64,000 bases of DNA from Luteolibacter rhizosphaerae (GTDB taxonomy: Bacteria > Verrucomicrobiota > Verrucomicrobiia > Verrucomicrobiales > Akkermansiaceae), in contig NZ_JAPDDR010000013.1 of assembly GCF_025950095.1 (NCBI RefSeq), positions 94,051 through 158,050 on the forward strand. Direction: 5' to 3'. Of the stretch, positions 16,464-23,846 are shown piece by piece (the first letter of the stretch is position 1; every line of letters starts with the position of its first letter). Position numbers and translations under genes: made by a program. The notes under the pieces are model-generated. The model was not told the DNA's origin. It ran no database searches and saw nothing but the letters and a program-made list of their open reading frames with translations.

Positions 16464-17331
16464 GGAGGCAAAGCAGCATACCCGGGATGGGGGAGGAAGC
16501 GCGAAGGTAGTTCGCCTCTGTCAGTCGGCCGAAAACGACGTCGAAAGCGTTTGGCAATGGATCGTGGACGACGCGACGGAAGTGGCGAAACGTGAGCCGA
16601 ATCTGCGCTCGCTTCTGAAGGAGGTCATCTTCGATCAATCCTGTCTCGGCGCGGCCTTGGGCGTGCGTCTCGCCCGGAAATTGGCGCGGGAAGACATGAC
16701 CCGCGAGGAGCTGGCGCCGCTGTTGGGGGGGATTCTCCGCGGCGATGACCACCTGGTGGCTGCCGTGGCACGGGATCTCCGCGCGATCGTGGATCGCGAC
16801 CCGGCCTGCGATTCCCCGCTCCACCCGCTGCTCTTCTTCAAGGGCTTCATGGCGATTTCGACCTACCGGATCTCGCATCACCTCTGGCAGCACGGGCGGA
16901 AGGAGCTCGCGCTTTATTTCCAGAGCTTGGCCAGCGAGGTCTTCGCGGTGGACATCCATCCGGCGGCCCGGATCGGCTGCGGCATCCTGCTCGACCACGC
17001 GACCAGCTTCGTGGTGGGGGAAACCGCGATCATCGAGGACAATGTCTCGATCCTCCACGAGGTCACGCTCGGCGGCACCGGTAAGGAAACCGGCGACCGT
17101 CACCCGATCGTGCGCTCCGGCGTGCTGTTAGGAGCGGGGGCGAAGATTCTCGGTCGCGTCGAGATCGGCGAGGGTGCCAAGGTTGGTGCCGGTAGCGTGG
17201 TGCTCACGGATGTCACCCCGCACACCACCGTCGCCGGGGTTCCGGCCGTGGTCGTCGGCGTGAGCCGGGAGGATGCGCCCGCGCTGGAGATGGACCAGCA
17301 GCTGGCCTGCAGGCTGAACTACAGCATTTGA
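16462..17331 (+). CDS. cysE: Serine O-acetyltransferase
   Basis: CysE acetylates serine from acetyl-CoA, the first step of cysteine synthesis. The 289-residue protein has the N-terminal helical SATase domain (KGFMAISTYRISHHLWQHGR) and the left-handed beta-helix of hexapeptide repeats with GCGILLDHATSFVVGETA, VTLGGTGKETGDRHP and VLLGAGAKILGRVEIGEGAK. The catalytic histidines appear in LDHATS and near TGDRHP. The first ATG (16462) lies inside the rrf2 start codon region on the other strand. No internal ATG gives a normal N-terminus, so the two coding regions truly meet head to head. A hairpin follows the stop. Confidence 0.93.
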   Translation: MEAKQHTRDGGGSAKVVRLCQSAENDVESVWQWIVDDATEVAKREPNLRSLLKEVIFDQSCLGAALGVRLARKLAREDMTREELAPLLGGILRGDDHLVAAVARDLRAIVDRDPACDSPLHPLLFFKGFMAISTYRISHHLWQHGRKELALYFQSLASEVFAVDIHPAARIGCGILLDHATSFVVGETAIIEDNVSILHEVTLGGTGKETGDRHPIVRSGVLLGAGAKILGRVEIGEGAKVGAGSVVLTDVTPHTTVAGVPAVVVGVSREDAPALEMDQQLACRLNYSI

Positions 17332-17359
17332 GGTGCCGTCTCGAGACAAGTCATCGGAT

Positions 17360-17394
17360 GTTACAGCGAAGCAGCACTGCTTTGCGGGTGTAAC
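17360..17394 (+). terminator. Hairpin after cysE
   Basis: GTTACA (17360-17365) pairs with TGTAAC (17389-17394), and GCGAAGCAG (17366-17374) with CTGCTTTGC (17377-17385, one G.T), leaving a GGG bulge. It begins 28 bases after the cysE stop. No T tract follows. Confidence 0.5.
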
Positions 17395-17489
17395 GCCTGC
17401 TTCGGGATGCCAAGTGTCCTTGCCCGTGCTTGCTCTACTGGCGGGGTTCTCAATCTAGATGAGGCTTGGAAGTTGTGGTCCGGTTGTGT

Positions 17490-17510
17490 AGGGGTAGATT
17501 AATCTCCCCT
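17490..17510. promoter_or_regulatory. Palindrome abutting the patatin-like gene start
   Basis: AGGGG (17490-17494), one unpaired T, the self-complementary core AGATTAATCT (17496-17505) and CCCCT (17506-17510) make a 20-base palindrome with a single bulge. It ends at the candidate TTG start and covers the ribosome-binding region of the following gene. It could act as an operator or a translation-blocking hairpin. Confidence 0.4.
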
Positions 17511-19267
17511 TGGTTGTGAACCTGAAGCTCCCCTCTTCCTCCTGTCTCTTCAGTTGTGCCTTATCCGTCTGGGTGTTTGCCGGCTGCAAGCACTGGCCTC
17601 CCCAAAGAGTCGATGTCGTGTCGAGAGTATGGCAAACCGAGACACCGGATGCAGTCCGAGAGGATTTCGAGTTCCCCGAGAATACCATACCCTCGATCAA
17701 AGCCAAACTGGCGAAACGGAATCCCGAGTTCGGGATCGCCATCTCGGGTGGCGGTACCCGGTCCGGTTCAGCAGGCTTGGGCCAATTGCGTGCTCTTGAT
17801 CGGAACGGCTTGCTCTCGCAGGCTAAATATTTGTCGGTGGTTTCGGGAGGCGGATGGGTCTCGATTCCGTATGCCTTCTTGCCCTCGAAGTACAGCGATC
17901 GGGACTTCTTTGCGGATTACATACCGCCGGAGACACTGAATTGGCAGAAGATTGTCGAGGGTCCCGGGCAACGTGGTAATACCATCCCGTTCGAGAAGTT
18001 GATGGCTGGTCACGGGATGGACTTCACCACGGCATTGCCGATCAAGAGTAAGGAGGGGTATGCGCAAATGGTGAACCGCTCTTTCTTGCCAGCCTATGAG
18101 CTTGGAGGGCATGAGCACTTCTTCGCGTTTGATGCGCCCAGCGTCGCGAAGTATGCCGCAAGATCACGGTCCAAATATTCTAGGAAGAATCCCGAGGGGG
18201 AGCATGTCTCAAACGGGGATTTTTATTATGTGGAGAAATCGCGCCCTTATCTGATCGTTTGCGGGGGGATCAAAGAAAGGGTTCGCATGCCCTTCCGGGA
18301 TATGCCCGTGATGCCCTTCGAGATGACTCCCTGCTACACCGGGGTTCCTTCATTTTATCGCGGTAGCTTGCCCTTTGAAGAGTCTGTGGGCGGAGGCTAT
18401 GTCGATAGCTTCGGCTACACGTCCACCGGACCGATCCTGCGTGCGAACGATGGGAAAGGAAACTTGGAGGTGAGCTCCCGGCTCGGGTCGTGGACATGGC
18501 TTCTGCATCCGAGCACGTCTCCGAGGTTCGCCCTGAGCGACATGATGGCAATCTCCAGTGCCGCACCGACAGTTCTTGAAACCGTGGGTGCGTTCAGTTG
18601 GAGCTTTCCCGACTACTCGCATTGGCCTGCGGGAGATCCGCAGAAGAAACATACCGGGAGCTATCTGCATACCGATGGCGGCGCCACGGACAACTTGGGG
18701 GTCGCCGCTCTGGTGTCGCGGGATGTGACGAAGATTGTCGCTTTTGTGAACACGCCTCACCAATACAAGACTTGGGAGGAGGATTCAGATTGGTCATGCA
18801 TGGATGATATCGCCCGCCTCTTCGGGGAATCTCCGACGGATGGTGCCCGGAATGGGGAGATTGCGGCGATTTTCAGCAATCAACCGCGGGGAGGAGAGAC
18901 ACCTTTGATGAGAATCCGCAGGGACCTCGACCGTGCTTTGGCGAAGGGGGATCCCCTCGCTTCATGTCAGGATGTCGAGACAATCGCGAATCCGCATTGG
19001 AGAATCAAAGGAGGATCGAAGGTGCGGATCTACTGGATGCTCTTGGGACCCCAGTTTCAGAAAGGACAGATGCAGTCCCGATGGTTTGCCTCCTTGCATC
19101 CAAGCTCGAAAGAAAAGTTCCTGGCTTGGAAGTTTCCCAAGTTTCCTAACTTTCCCACGCGGAAGGTCGCATTGGGGATGGAACGGGTTGTCTTGCTTTC
19201 ACAGTTTGCTTCGTGGGCTACGGAAACCGAGGCTCCCGGAATCCGTAGCAAATTGGGTCTGCGGTGA
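17510..19267 (+). CDS. Patatin/cPLA2-like phospholipase lipoprotein
   Basis: The 585-residue protein has a lipoprotein signal ending in the lipobox FAGC (Cys 26). Its lipase core shows an oxyanion-hole motif ISGGGTRSGSAG (about residues 78-89), a nucleophile segment SVVSGGGW (Ser about 112) and the dyad motif DGGATDNLGV. The nucleophile elbow reads VSGGG, not the patatin GxSxG, and resembles the GLSGS elbow of cytosolic phospholipase A2. It would hydrolyse lipids at the cell envelope; the substrate is unknown. Start is TTG 17510 or, equally likely, GTG 17516. Codon use is less GC-biased than in neighbours, a possible sign of transfer. It converges with the response regulator gene, with 7 bases between stops. 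Confidence 0.78.
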   Translation: MVVNLKLPSSSCLFSCALSVWVFAGCKHWPPQRVDVVSRVWQTETPDAVREDFEFPENTIPSIKAKLAKRNPEFGIAISGGGTRSGSAGLGQLRALDRNGLLSQAKYLSVVSGGGWVSIPYAFLPSKYSDRDFFADYIPPETLNWQKIVEGPGQRGNTIPFEKLMAGHGMDFTTALPIKSKEGYAQMVNRSFLPAYELGGHEHFFAFDAPSVAKYAARSRSKYSRKNPEGEHVSNGDFYYVEKSRPYLIVCGGIKERVRMPFRDMPVMPFEMTPCYTGVPSFYRGSLPFEESVGGGYVDSFGYTSTGPILRANDGKGNLEVSSRLGSWTWLLHPSTSPRFALSDMMAISSAAPTVLETVGAFSWSFPDYSHWPAGDPQKKHTGSYLHTDGGATDNLGVAALVSRDVTKIVAFVNTPHQYKTWEEDSDWSCMDDIARLFGESPTDGARNGEIAAIFSNQPRGGETPLMRIRRDLDRALAKGDPLASCQDVETIANPHWRIKGGSKVRIYWMLLGPQFQKGQMQSRWFASLHPSSKEKFLAWKFPKFPNFPTRKVALGMERVVLLSQFASWATETEAPGIRSKLGLR

Positions 19268-19274
19268 ATGACCA

Positions 19275-19901
19275 TCAATCCCCGCCGCTGAGCACCTCCA
19301 GCGCCCTCAGGCAGGCCGCCGTGCGCGTCTCCACGCCGAGCTTCTCGAAGATATCGAGCACGTGCTTCTTCACCGTCGCCTCGCTGATGCCGAGGATGGT
19401 GGCGATGTCGCCGTTGGTCTTGCCTTGGGCGAGCCAGAGCAGGGACTCCGCCACGCGCGGGGTCAGGCCGAGCTCTTTCTCCAGCGGCAGAGGCGAAGTG
19501 AAGTCAGGCTTGAACTCTGGCACCGCGGTCTGGCGGGCGCGCTCGATGCGGGTGCGGATCGCGGAGAGCAAGTCGCTCTTCGCTACCGGCTTGGTGAGAT
19601 AGTCGTCGGCCCCCAGATTCATGCCGGCGCGCACGTCCGGCTTCTCACCGCGGGCGGTGAGGAAGATGAAGGGCGTGGCCTCGGTGGCGGAAGTGGCGCG
19701 GAGCTCGCGCAAGACGCCGTAGCCATCCAGCTCCGGCATCATCACGTCGCAGAGGATCAGATCGGGCGTCTCCTTCATGGCCATCTCCAATCCCTCCCGG
19801 CCATTCTCCGCGGTGAGCGGGTTGTATTTTTCCAAGCGCAGGATGGTCGCAAGATTGCGGCGCATCTCCGGCTCGTCTTCGATGATCAGGATGGTCTTCA
19901 T
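19275..19901 (-). CDS. NarL/LuxR-type response regulator
   Basis: The 208-residue protein has a receiver domain at residues 1-120 with the acidic pair in LIIEDEPEMRR, the phosphoacceptor Asp 52 in LILCDVMMPELDGYG, the conserved Thr in FIFLTARGEK and Lys in LTKPVAKSDLL. A LuxR helix-turn-helix follows at about 142-205 (LTPRVAESLLWLAQGKTNGD, then GISEATVKKHVLDIF). The last aspartate-kinase gene upstream overlaps it by four bases, so the histidine kinase is its obvious partner. Targets are unknown. Confidence 0.93.
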   Translation of the reverse strand: MKTILIIEDEPEMRRNLATILRLEKYNPLTAENGREGLEMAMKETPDLILCDVMMPELDGYGVLRELRATSATEATPFIFLTARGEKPDVRAGMNLGADDYLTKPVAKSDLLSAIRTRIERARQTAVPEFKPDFTSPLPLEKELGLTPRVAESLLWLAQGKTNGDIATILGISEATVKKHVLDIFEKLGVETRTAACLRALEVLSGGD

Positions 19902-22630
19902 GGCGTCTGGAGATCGCTGTGGAGGGGAATGGTAACGAGGGCGGTGGTGCCGCTGCCGACCGCGCTGACCAGATCGATGGTGCCGCCATGCAGCTCCACG
20001 CTCTGTTTCACGATCACCAGCCCGAGGCCGGTGCCGGGGCGTTGGCCGACATTCGAGCCGCGCTGGAAGGCGTCGAACAGATGTCCTTGTTCGTCGGCGG
20101 GAATGCCGATGCCGTGGTCGCGCACCAGGAAGCTGATGGCATTGCCGGTGCAGGTCGCACCGAAGACCACCGTCTGGCCCGGCTCGGAATACTTCACCGC
20201 GTTGTTGAGCAGATTCAGCAGCACATGGCGCAGCAGCTTCTCGTCCGCCTCCACCTCGGGAGGCAGGCCGGCGGTGGAGAACTCGATCGCGCAGCGGGCG
20301 GCGGAGACCGAGTTCACCTCATCCACCAGGCGGCGGCAGAGCGCGGCGAGGTCGAGCGGGCCGGGGATGAACTGCATACGGCCCGCATCGAGACGACCTA
20401 GCAGGAGCACGTCCTCCATCAGCCCGGCCATGCGTCGCGAGTTCTTGATGATCGATTGTAGCTGCTCGCGGCGCTCTTCCGGGTCGAGCCGGTCGAGGTA
20501 ATCATCGAGGATCTCCGCGGAGGACTGGATGATGCCGAGCGGGGTGCGGAATTCGTGCGAGACGGTGGAGACGAAGTTGCTCTTGAGCTGGTTCAGCTCG
20601 CGCTCCCGTTCGAGCGCGCGCTTCATTTCCGTTTCGGCACGGCGGCGTTCGGAGATGTCGCTCACCACGGCTTGCATGCGGCTCTTCTCCTTGTCCGGGA
20701 TCTGCGTGAGCGTGACTTCCATCAGCACCTCGTGGCCCTGCGCGTGGAGCTGGCTCCACTCGAAGGTGGTGCTGCCATGCTCCATGCACTTCTGCATGTG
20801 GCGCTTCGAGGCGGATTCGGAGGATTCTCCATCCGGCTGGAATTCGGGGGAAAAGTCCGCCGGATGCAGGCCGATGATCTCCTGCGGTTCGCGGCCGAAG
20901 ATCCTCGCGGCGGCAGGATTCACTTCCGAGAAGAACTCGTTCTCATGCAGCATCACCCCTTGGCTGGAGGTCTCGAAGAGCGTGCGGAACTTCCGCTCGG
21001 ATTCGCGCAGCGCGCTCTCCGCACGGGTGCGCTCGGTCGTATCCACGGCGATGCCCCAGAGCTGCTCCTCGCCGTCCGAGCTGCGGAAGAGCATGCCGCT
21101 CAGGACGATCGGGACGAGATGCCCGTCGCTATGGATGTACTCCTTCTCGAAAGGTCCGAAGGTGCCTTGCTCCTTCACGATCCGCAGGATCTCTTTCTCC
21201 TGCTCCTCGTATTTGATCGGCGTGACGTCCCAGTAGGAGAGGGTGTGGACCTCATCCACGCTGCGACCGACCATCCGCGCGAAGGATTCGTTCACCTGCA
21301 GAAAGTCGCCCTCCCAGCTCACGCGGGCCATGCCCAGCGGCGAGAATTCGAAGAGTGCCTTGAACTTCTCTTCCGAGTCCAGAAGGGCGCGTTCGGCCTG
21401 CTTGCGCAGCGTGATGTCCTCCGCGATGCCCCAGATCTGCACCTCGCCGGTCGAGGAGACGACCCGCATGCCATTCAACATGACCGGGATCCGGGAGCCG
21501 TCCTTGCAGATGTATTCCTTCTCGAAGGGACCGAAGCGTCCGGTCTCCTTCAGCTTATCGATGAAGGTCTGCTGACCGGCGAAATGCTGGACCGGCGTGA
21601 TGTCCCAATAGGTCAGCGCGCTGAGTTCCTCCTGCGTGTAGCCCAGCATTTCGGCGAAGGCGGAGTTGACCTGTTGGAATTTGCCTTCCTCGTTCACCAG
21701 GCCGATGCCGAGCGGGGAGAATTCGAAGAGCCGCTTGAACCGCTCCTCGGAGGCCCGTAGCTCTGCGGTCGCCTCGGCGATCCGGTCCTCCAGCGATTGA
21801 TTGAGCACCCGGAACTTCGCCTCCGCCTCCGCGCGGGCGGTGTCGTCGCGGTGGACGCAGACCACCTCGATGACCCTGCCCTGCGAGTCCAGCACCGGGA
21901 ACATGGTCGAGCCGATCCAGCGCTTGCCCCGCGGAGCCTGATTCGGCAGGGCTCGCAGCTCGAAGGGGATCGGCGGGATCGTGGCCACGTGGCCTTCGAA
22001 GGCCCGCTCGACCAGCAGTGAGAAGCCGGCCTCGGCGAGTTGCTGGTCGCTGAGGATGCTGAAGCCTTGCAGGTCTTCCATATCGAGCTGGAAGAGATCC
22101 TTGAAAGCTTGGTTCACCTCGCGCGCCGTGCCGTCCGGGGCGAAGATCTGAAGGCTGATGGGAGATTGCTCGAAGACCCGGCGCCAGCGGGTTTCGGAGA
22201 GGCGCAGCCGGTTCTCGATCAACTTGCGCTCGGTGATATCGCGGGCACTTAGCAGGAGTTGCGTGCCGCCATCACTCGGGACCGCGGAGATCACGATGTC
22301 CTGATAGGAGGTCCCGCCCTCGCTGCCGCGGCATTGCCACTCCAGACGGTGGCTGCCGTTCGCCATCGCTTGCTGAAAGGCTTTTGCCAGTGCCACCCGC
22401 GAGTGCTGGCCGTCCGCCTGTAGCTCCGGAGCCAGATCGGTGAAGGGCATGCCAGCCAGATCATCGGGGCCTGCGAATCCGCAAAGGGCAGCCGCTGAGG
22501 GATTGCAGGCGAGAATCGCGGCCTCCACCGGATCCAGCAGGAACATCGCATCCGCGCTGTGCTCGAAGAGGGCACGCAGCCCGCCGGCACCCGTGGCGGG
22601 TGGGGTGCTGGGGCCTGCTGCAATTGCCAT
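19898..22630 (-). CDS. Soluble five-PAS sensor histidine kinase
   Basis: The 910-residue protein has no membrane segment. Five PAS domains lie at about 17-135, 145-270, 294-410, 419-535 and 544-662. They are followed by a HisKA helix with the phosphoacceptor His 692 in VSHEFRTPLGI and a HATPase_c domain (N-box LLNLLNNAVKYS, G1 DHGIGIPADEQG, G2 GTGLGLVIV). A short coiled coil (271-293) precedes PAS3. PAS3 and PAS4 are close copies: both hold LFEFSPLG, YWD(I/V)TP and FGPFEKEYI, which points to a recent internal duplication. It would sense a cytoplasmic signal (redox, light or ligand unknown) and phosphorylate the coupled regulator. Confidence 0.92.
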   Translation of the reverse strand: MAIAAGPSTPPATGAGGLRALFEHSADAMFLLDPVEAAILACNPSAAALCGFAGPDDLAGMPFTDLAPELQADGQHSRVALAKAFQQAMANGSHRLEWQCRGSEGGTSYQDIVISAVPSDGGTQLLLSARDITERKLIENRLRLSETRWRRVFEQSPISLQIFAPDGTAREVNQAFKDLFQLDMEDLQGFSILSDQQLAEAGFSLLVERAFEGHVATIPPIPFELRALPNQAPRGKRWIGSTMFPVLDSQGRVIEVVCVHRDDTARAEAEAKFRVLNQSLEDRIAEATAELRASEERFKRLFEFSPLGIGLVNEEGKFQQVNSAFAEMLGYTQEELSALTYWDITPVQHFAGQQTFIDKLKETGRFGPFEKEYICKDGSRIPVMLNGMRVVSSTGEVQIWGIAEDITLRKQAERALLDSEEKFKALFEFSPLGMARVSWEGDFLQVNESFARMVGRSVDEVHTLSYWDVTPIKYEEQEKEILRIVKEQGTFGPFEKEYIHSDGHLVPIVLSGMLFRSSDGEEQLWGIAVDTTERTRAESALRESERKFRTLFETSSQGVMLHENEFFSEVNPAAARIFGREPQEIIGLHPADFSPEFQPDGESSESASKRHMQKCMEHGSTTFEWSQLHAQGHEVLMEVTLTQIPDKEKSRMQAVVSDISERRRAETEMKRALERERELNQLKSNFVSTVSHEFRTPLGIIQSSAEILDDYLDRLDPEERREQLQSIIKNSRRMAGLMEDVLLLGRLDAGRMQFIPGPLDLAALCRRLVDEVNSVSAARCAIEFSTAGLPPEVEADEKLLRHVLLNLLNNAVKYSEPGQTVVFGATCTGNAISFLVRDHGIGIPADEQGHLFDAFQRGSNVGQRPGTGLGLVIVKQSVELHGGTIDLVSAVGSGTTALVTIPLHSDLQTP

Positions 22631-22689
22631 GAATATTTATAGCCCGTCTCCCGTCGGTTTGAAAAGCAGCGGCCACTACACCTTTCGTT

Positions 22690-22771
22690 CCATTTACGCA
22701 GATTCCTGAAACCGACCTCGAATTCACATGTTCGCTCTCCTCGCCGGCATCCTACTTTAGTCCCATTTACG
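22690..22771. repeat. Direct repeat CCATTTACG in a divergent intergenic region
   Basis: The 9-mer CCATTTACG occurs at 22690-22698 and 22763-22771, each followed by GATT/CAGATT and a CTGA/CAGA stretch. The pair lies in the 187-base gap between the divergent kinase and cytochrome c genes. It may be a regulator-binding pair; no palindrome is present. Confidence 0.3.
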
Positions 22772-22817
22772 GATTTCAGACCCGGTGCTTCGATTGCGGC
22801 AATCCTCCTCCGTCGCC

Positions 22818-23393
22818 ATGAAGTTCAGTCCAGCGATCTCCTACACCCTCCTCCTCGGTGGCATCCTCTACATCTGTCTCGGTCCCGAATTGCGGAAGCC
22901 CGAGCGGACCGAGGCGGAGAAAGTGGCACACGGCAAGTATCTCGTTTCGCTCGGCGGCTGTGCCGACTGCCACACGCCGAAGATCATGACCGACAGGGGC
23001 CTCGTGAATGACGAGAGCCGCGCCTTCGCCGGTCATCCGGAAGACATGGAACTGCCCAACCCTGCCCAGACCGGCGGGCCATGGGGTGCCGCCACCGTTG
23101 GCATGACCGCGTGGAGCGGCCCTTGGGGCATCAGCTATGCCTCGAATCTGACTCCGGATCCCGCCACCGGCCTGTGGTCGGAGGATGTCTTCATCTCCGC
23201 GATGAAGACCGGCAAGAGCCGTGGCATCGGCCGCGCGATCCTCCCGCCGATGCCATGGGAAGCCCTCGGCAAGGCGAGCGACGAGGATCTGAAAGCGATC
23301 TATGCGTATCTGAAAACGCTGCCGCCGGTCTTCAATCAGGTGCCCGACCCGGTAGCGCCCGTGGAATACGAGGTGCAGACCGCCGGGCGTTGA
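22818..23393 (+). CDS. Membrane-anchored or secreted monoheme cytochrome c
   Basis: The 191-residue protein has an N-terminal hydrophobic segment (SYTLLLGGILYICLG) and one heme-binding motif GGCADCHTPK (CxxCH) near residue 45. The axial methionine is probably in LPPMPWEALG. The C-terminal part (DEDLKAIYAYLKTLPPVFNQ) is the typical last helix of class I cytochrome c. It resembles the cytochrome c subunits of alcohol, aldehyde and gluconate dehydrogenases, but no dehydrogenase gene lies next to it. The ATG at 22818 is preferred to the upstream start because it opens the signal segment. Confidence 0.88.
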   Translation: MKFSPAISYTLLLGGILYICLGPELRKPERTEAEKVAHGKYLVSLGGCADCHTPKIMTDRGLVNDESRAFAGHPEDMELPNPAQTGGPWGAATVGMTAWSGPWGISYASNLTPDPATGLWSEDVFISAMKTGKSRGIGRAILPPMPWEALGKASDEDLKAIYAYLKTLPPVFNQVPDPVAPVEYEVQTAGR

Positions 23394-23446
23394 TCGCGGT
23401 TTTCCCTTGTGACGCGGCCTTACCCCGGTGAGAAGAACTCCTATCT

Positions 23447-23818
23447 ATGGGAGCCTGGGGCGATGGTAATCTTGAATCGGATGGTGCGCTCGATGCGCTC
23501 GCGGACATATGCGACGAGCTGTTTGGGCGTGTGATGGAGTTGCTCCAGCACCCCCGGGCGCACGAATACGATGACGAGGAGATCGACGAGCTCTTCGTCA
23601 GGATAGAAATGATATTCGCGCTCAGTGAAAAGGGTATGGTGAAAAGCGCTCCGGCTCCCGAAGAGCTGGAGGTTCTCTTTGATCCATACCTTCAGCGATG
23701 GGCGGAATACCAGCGGGAATCAGGCGACGAATTTCCCCATGGGAGGGAGAAGGTCATTCGGGCAAGTTTCCAGCGTTTGATGGAAATTGCGCGAGCTTAC
23801 TCAGCCTGGCGGTTGTGA
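23447..23818 (+). CDS. DUF4259-type hypothetical protein
   Basis: The 123-residue acidic protein begins MGAWGDGNLESDGALDALAD, which matches the start of the DUF4259 family (MGAWGxGxFENDxAxD). The rest is helical. Members are small soluble proteins of unknown function, sometimes near immunity or toxin genes; none is evident here. It stands alone between the cytochrome c gene and the convergent RND pump gene, 53 bases after the former. A GAGAAG ribosome-binding site precedes the ATG. Confidence 0.72.
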   Translation: MGAWGDGNLESDGALDALADICDELFGRVMELLQHPRAHEYDDEEIDELFVRIEMIFALSEKGMVKSAPAPEELEVLFDPYLQRWAEYQRESGDEFPHGREKVIRASFQRLMEIARAYSAWRL

Positions 23819-23846
23819 AGGAAGGATGCCGCAGGTCGCGGTATCG

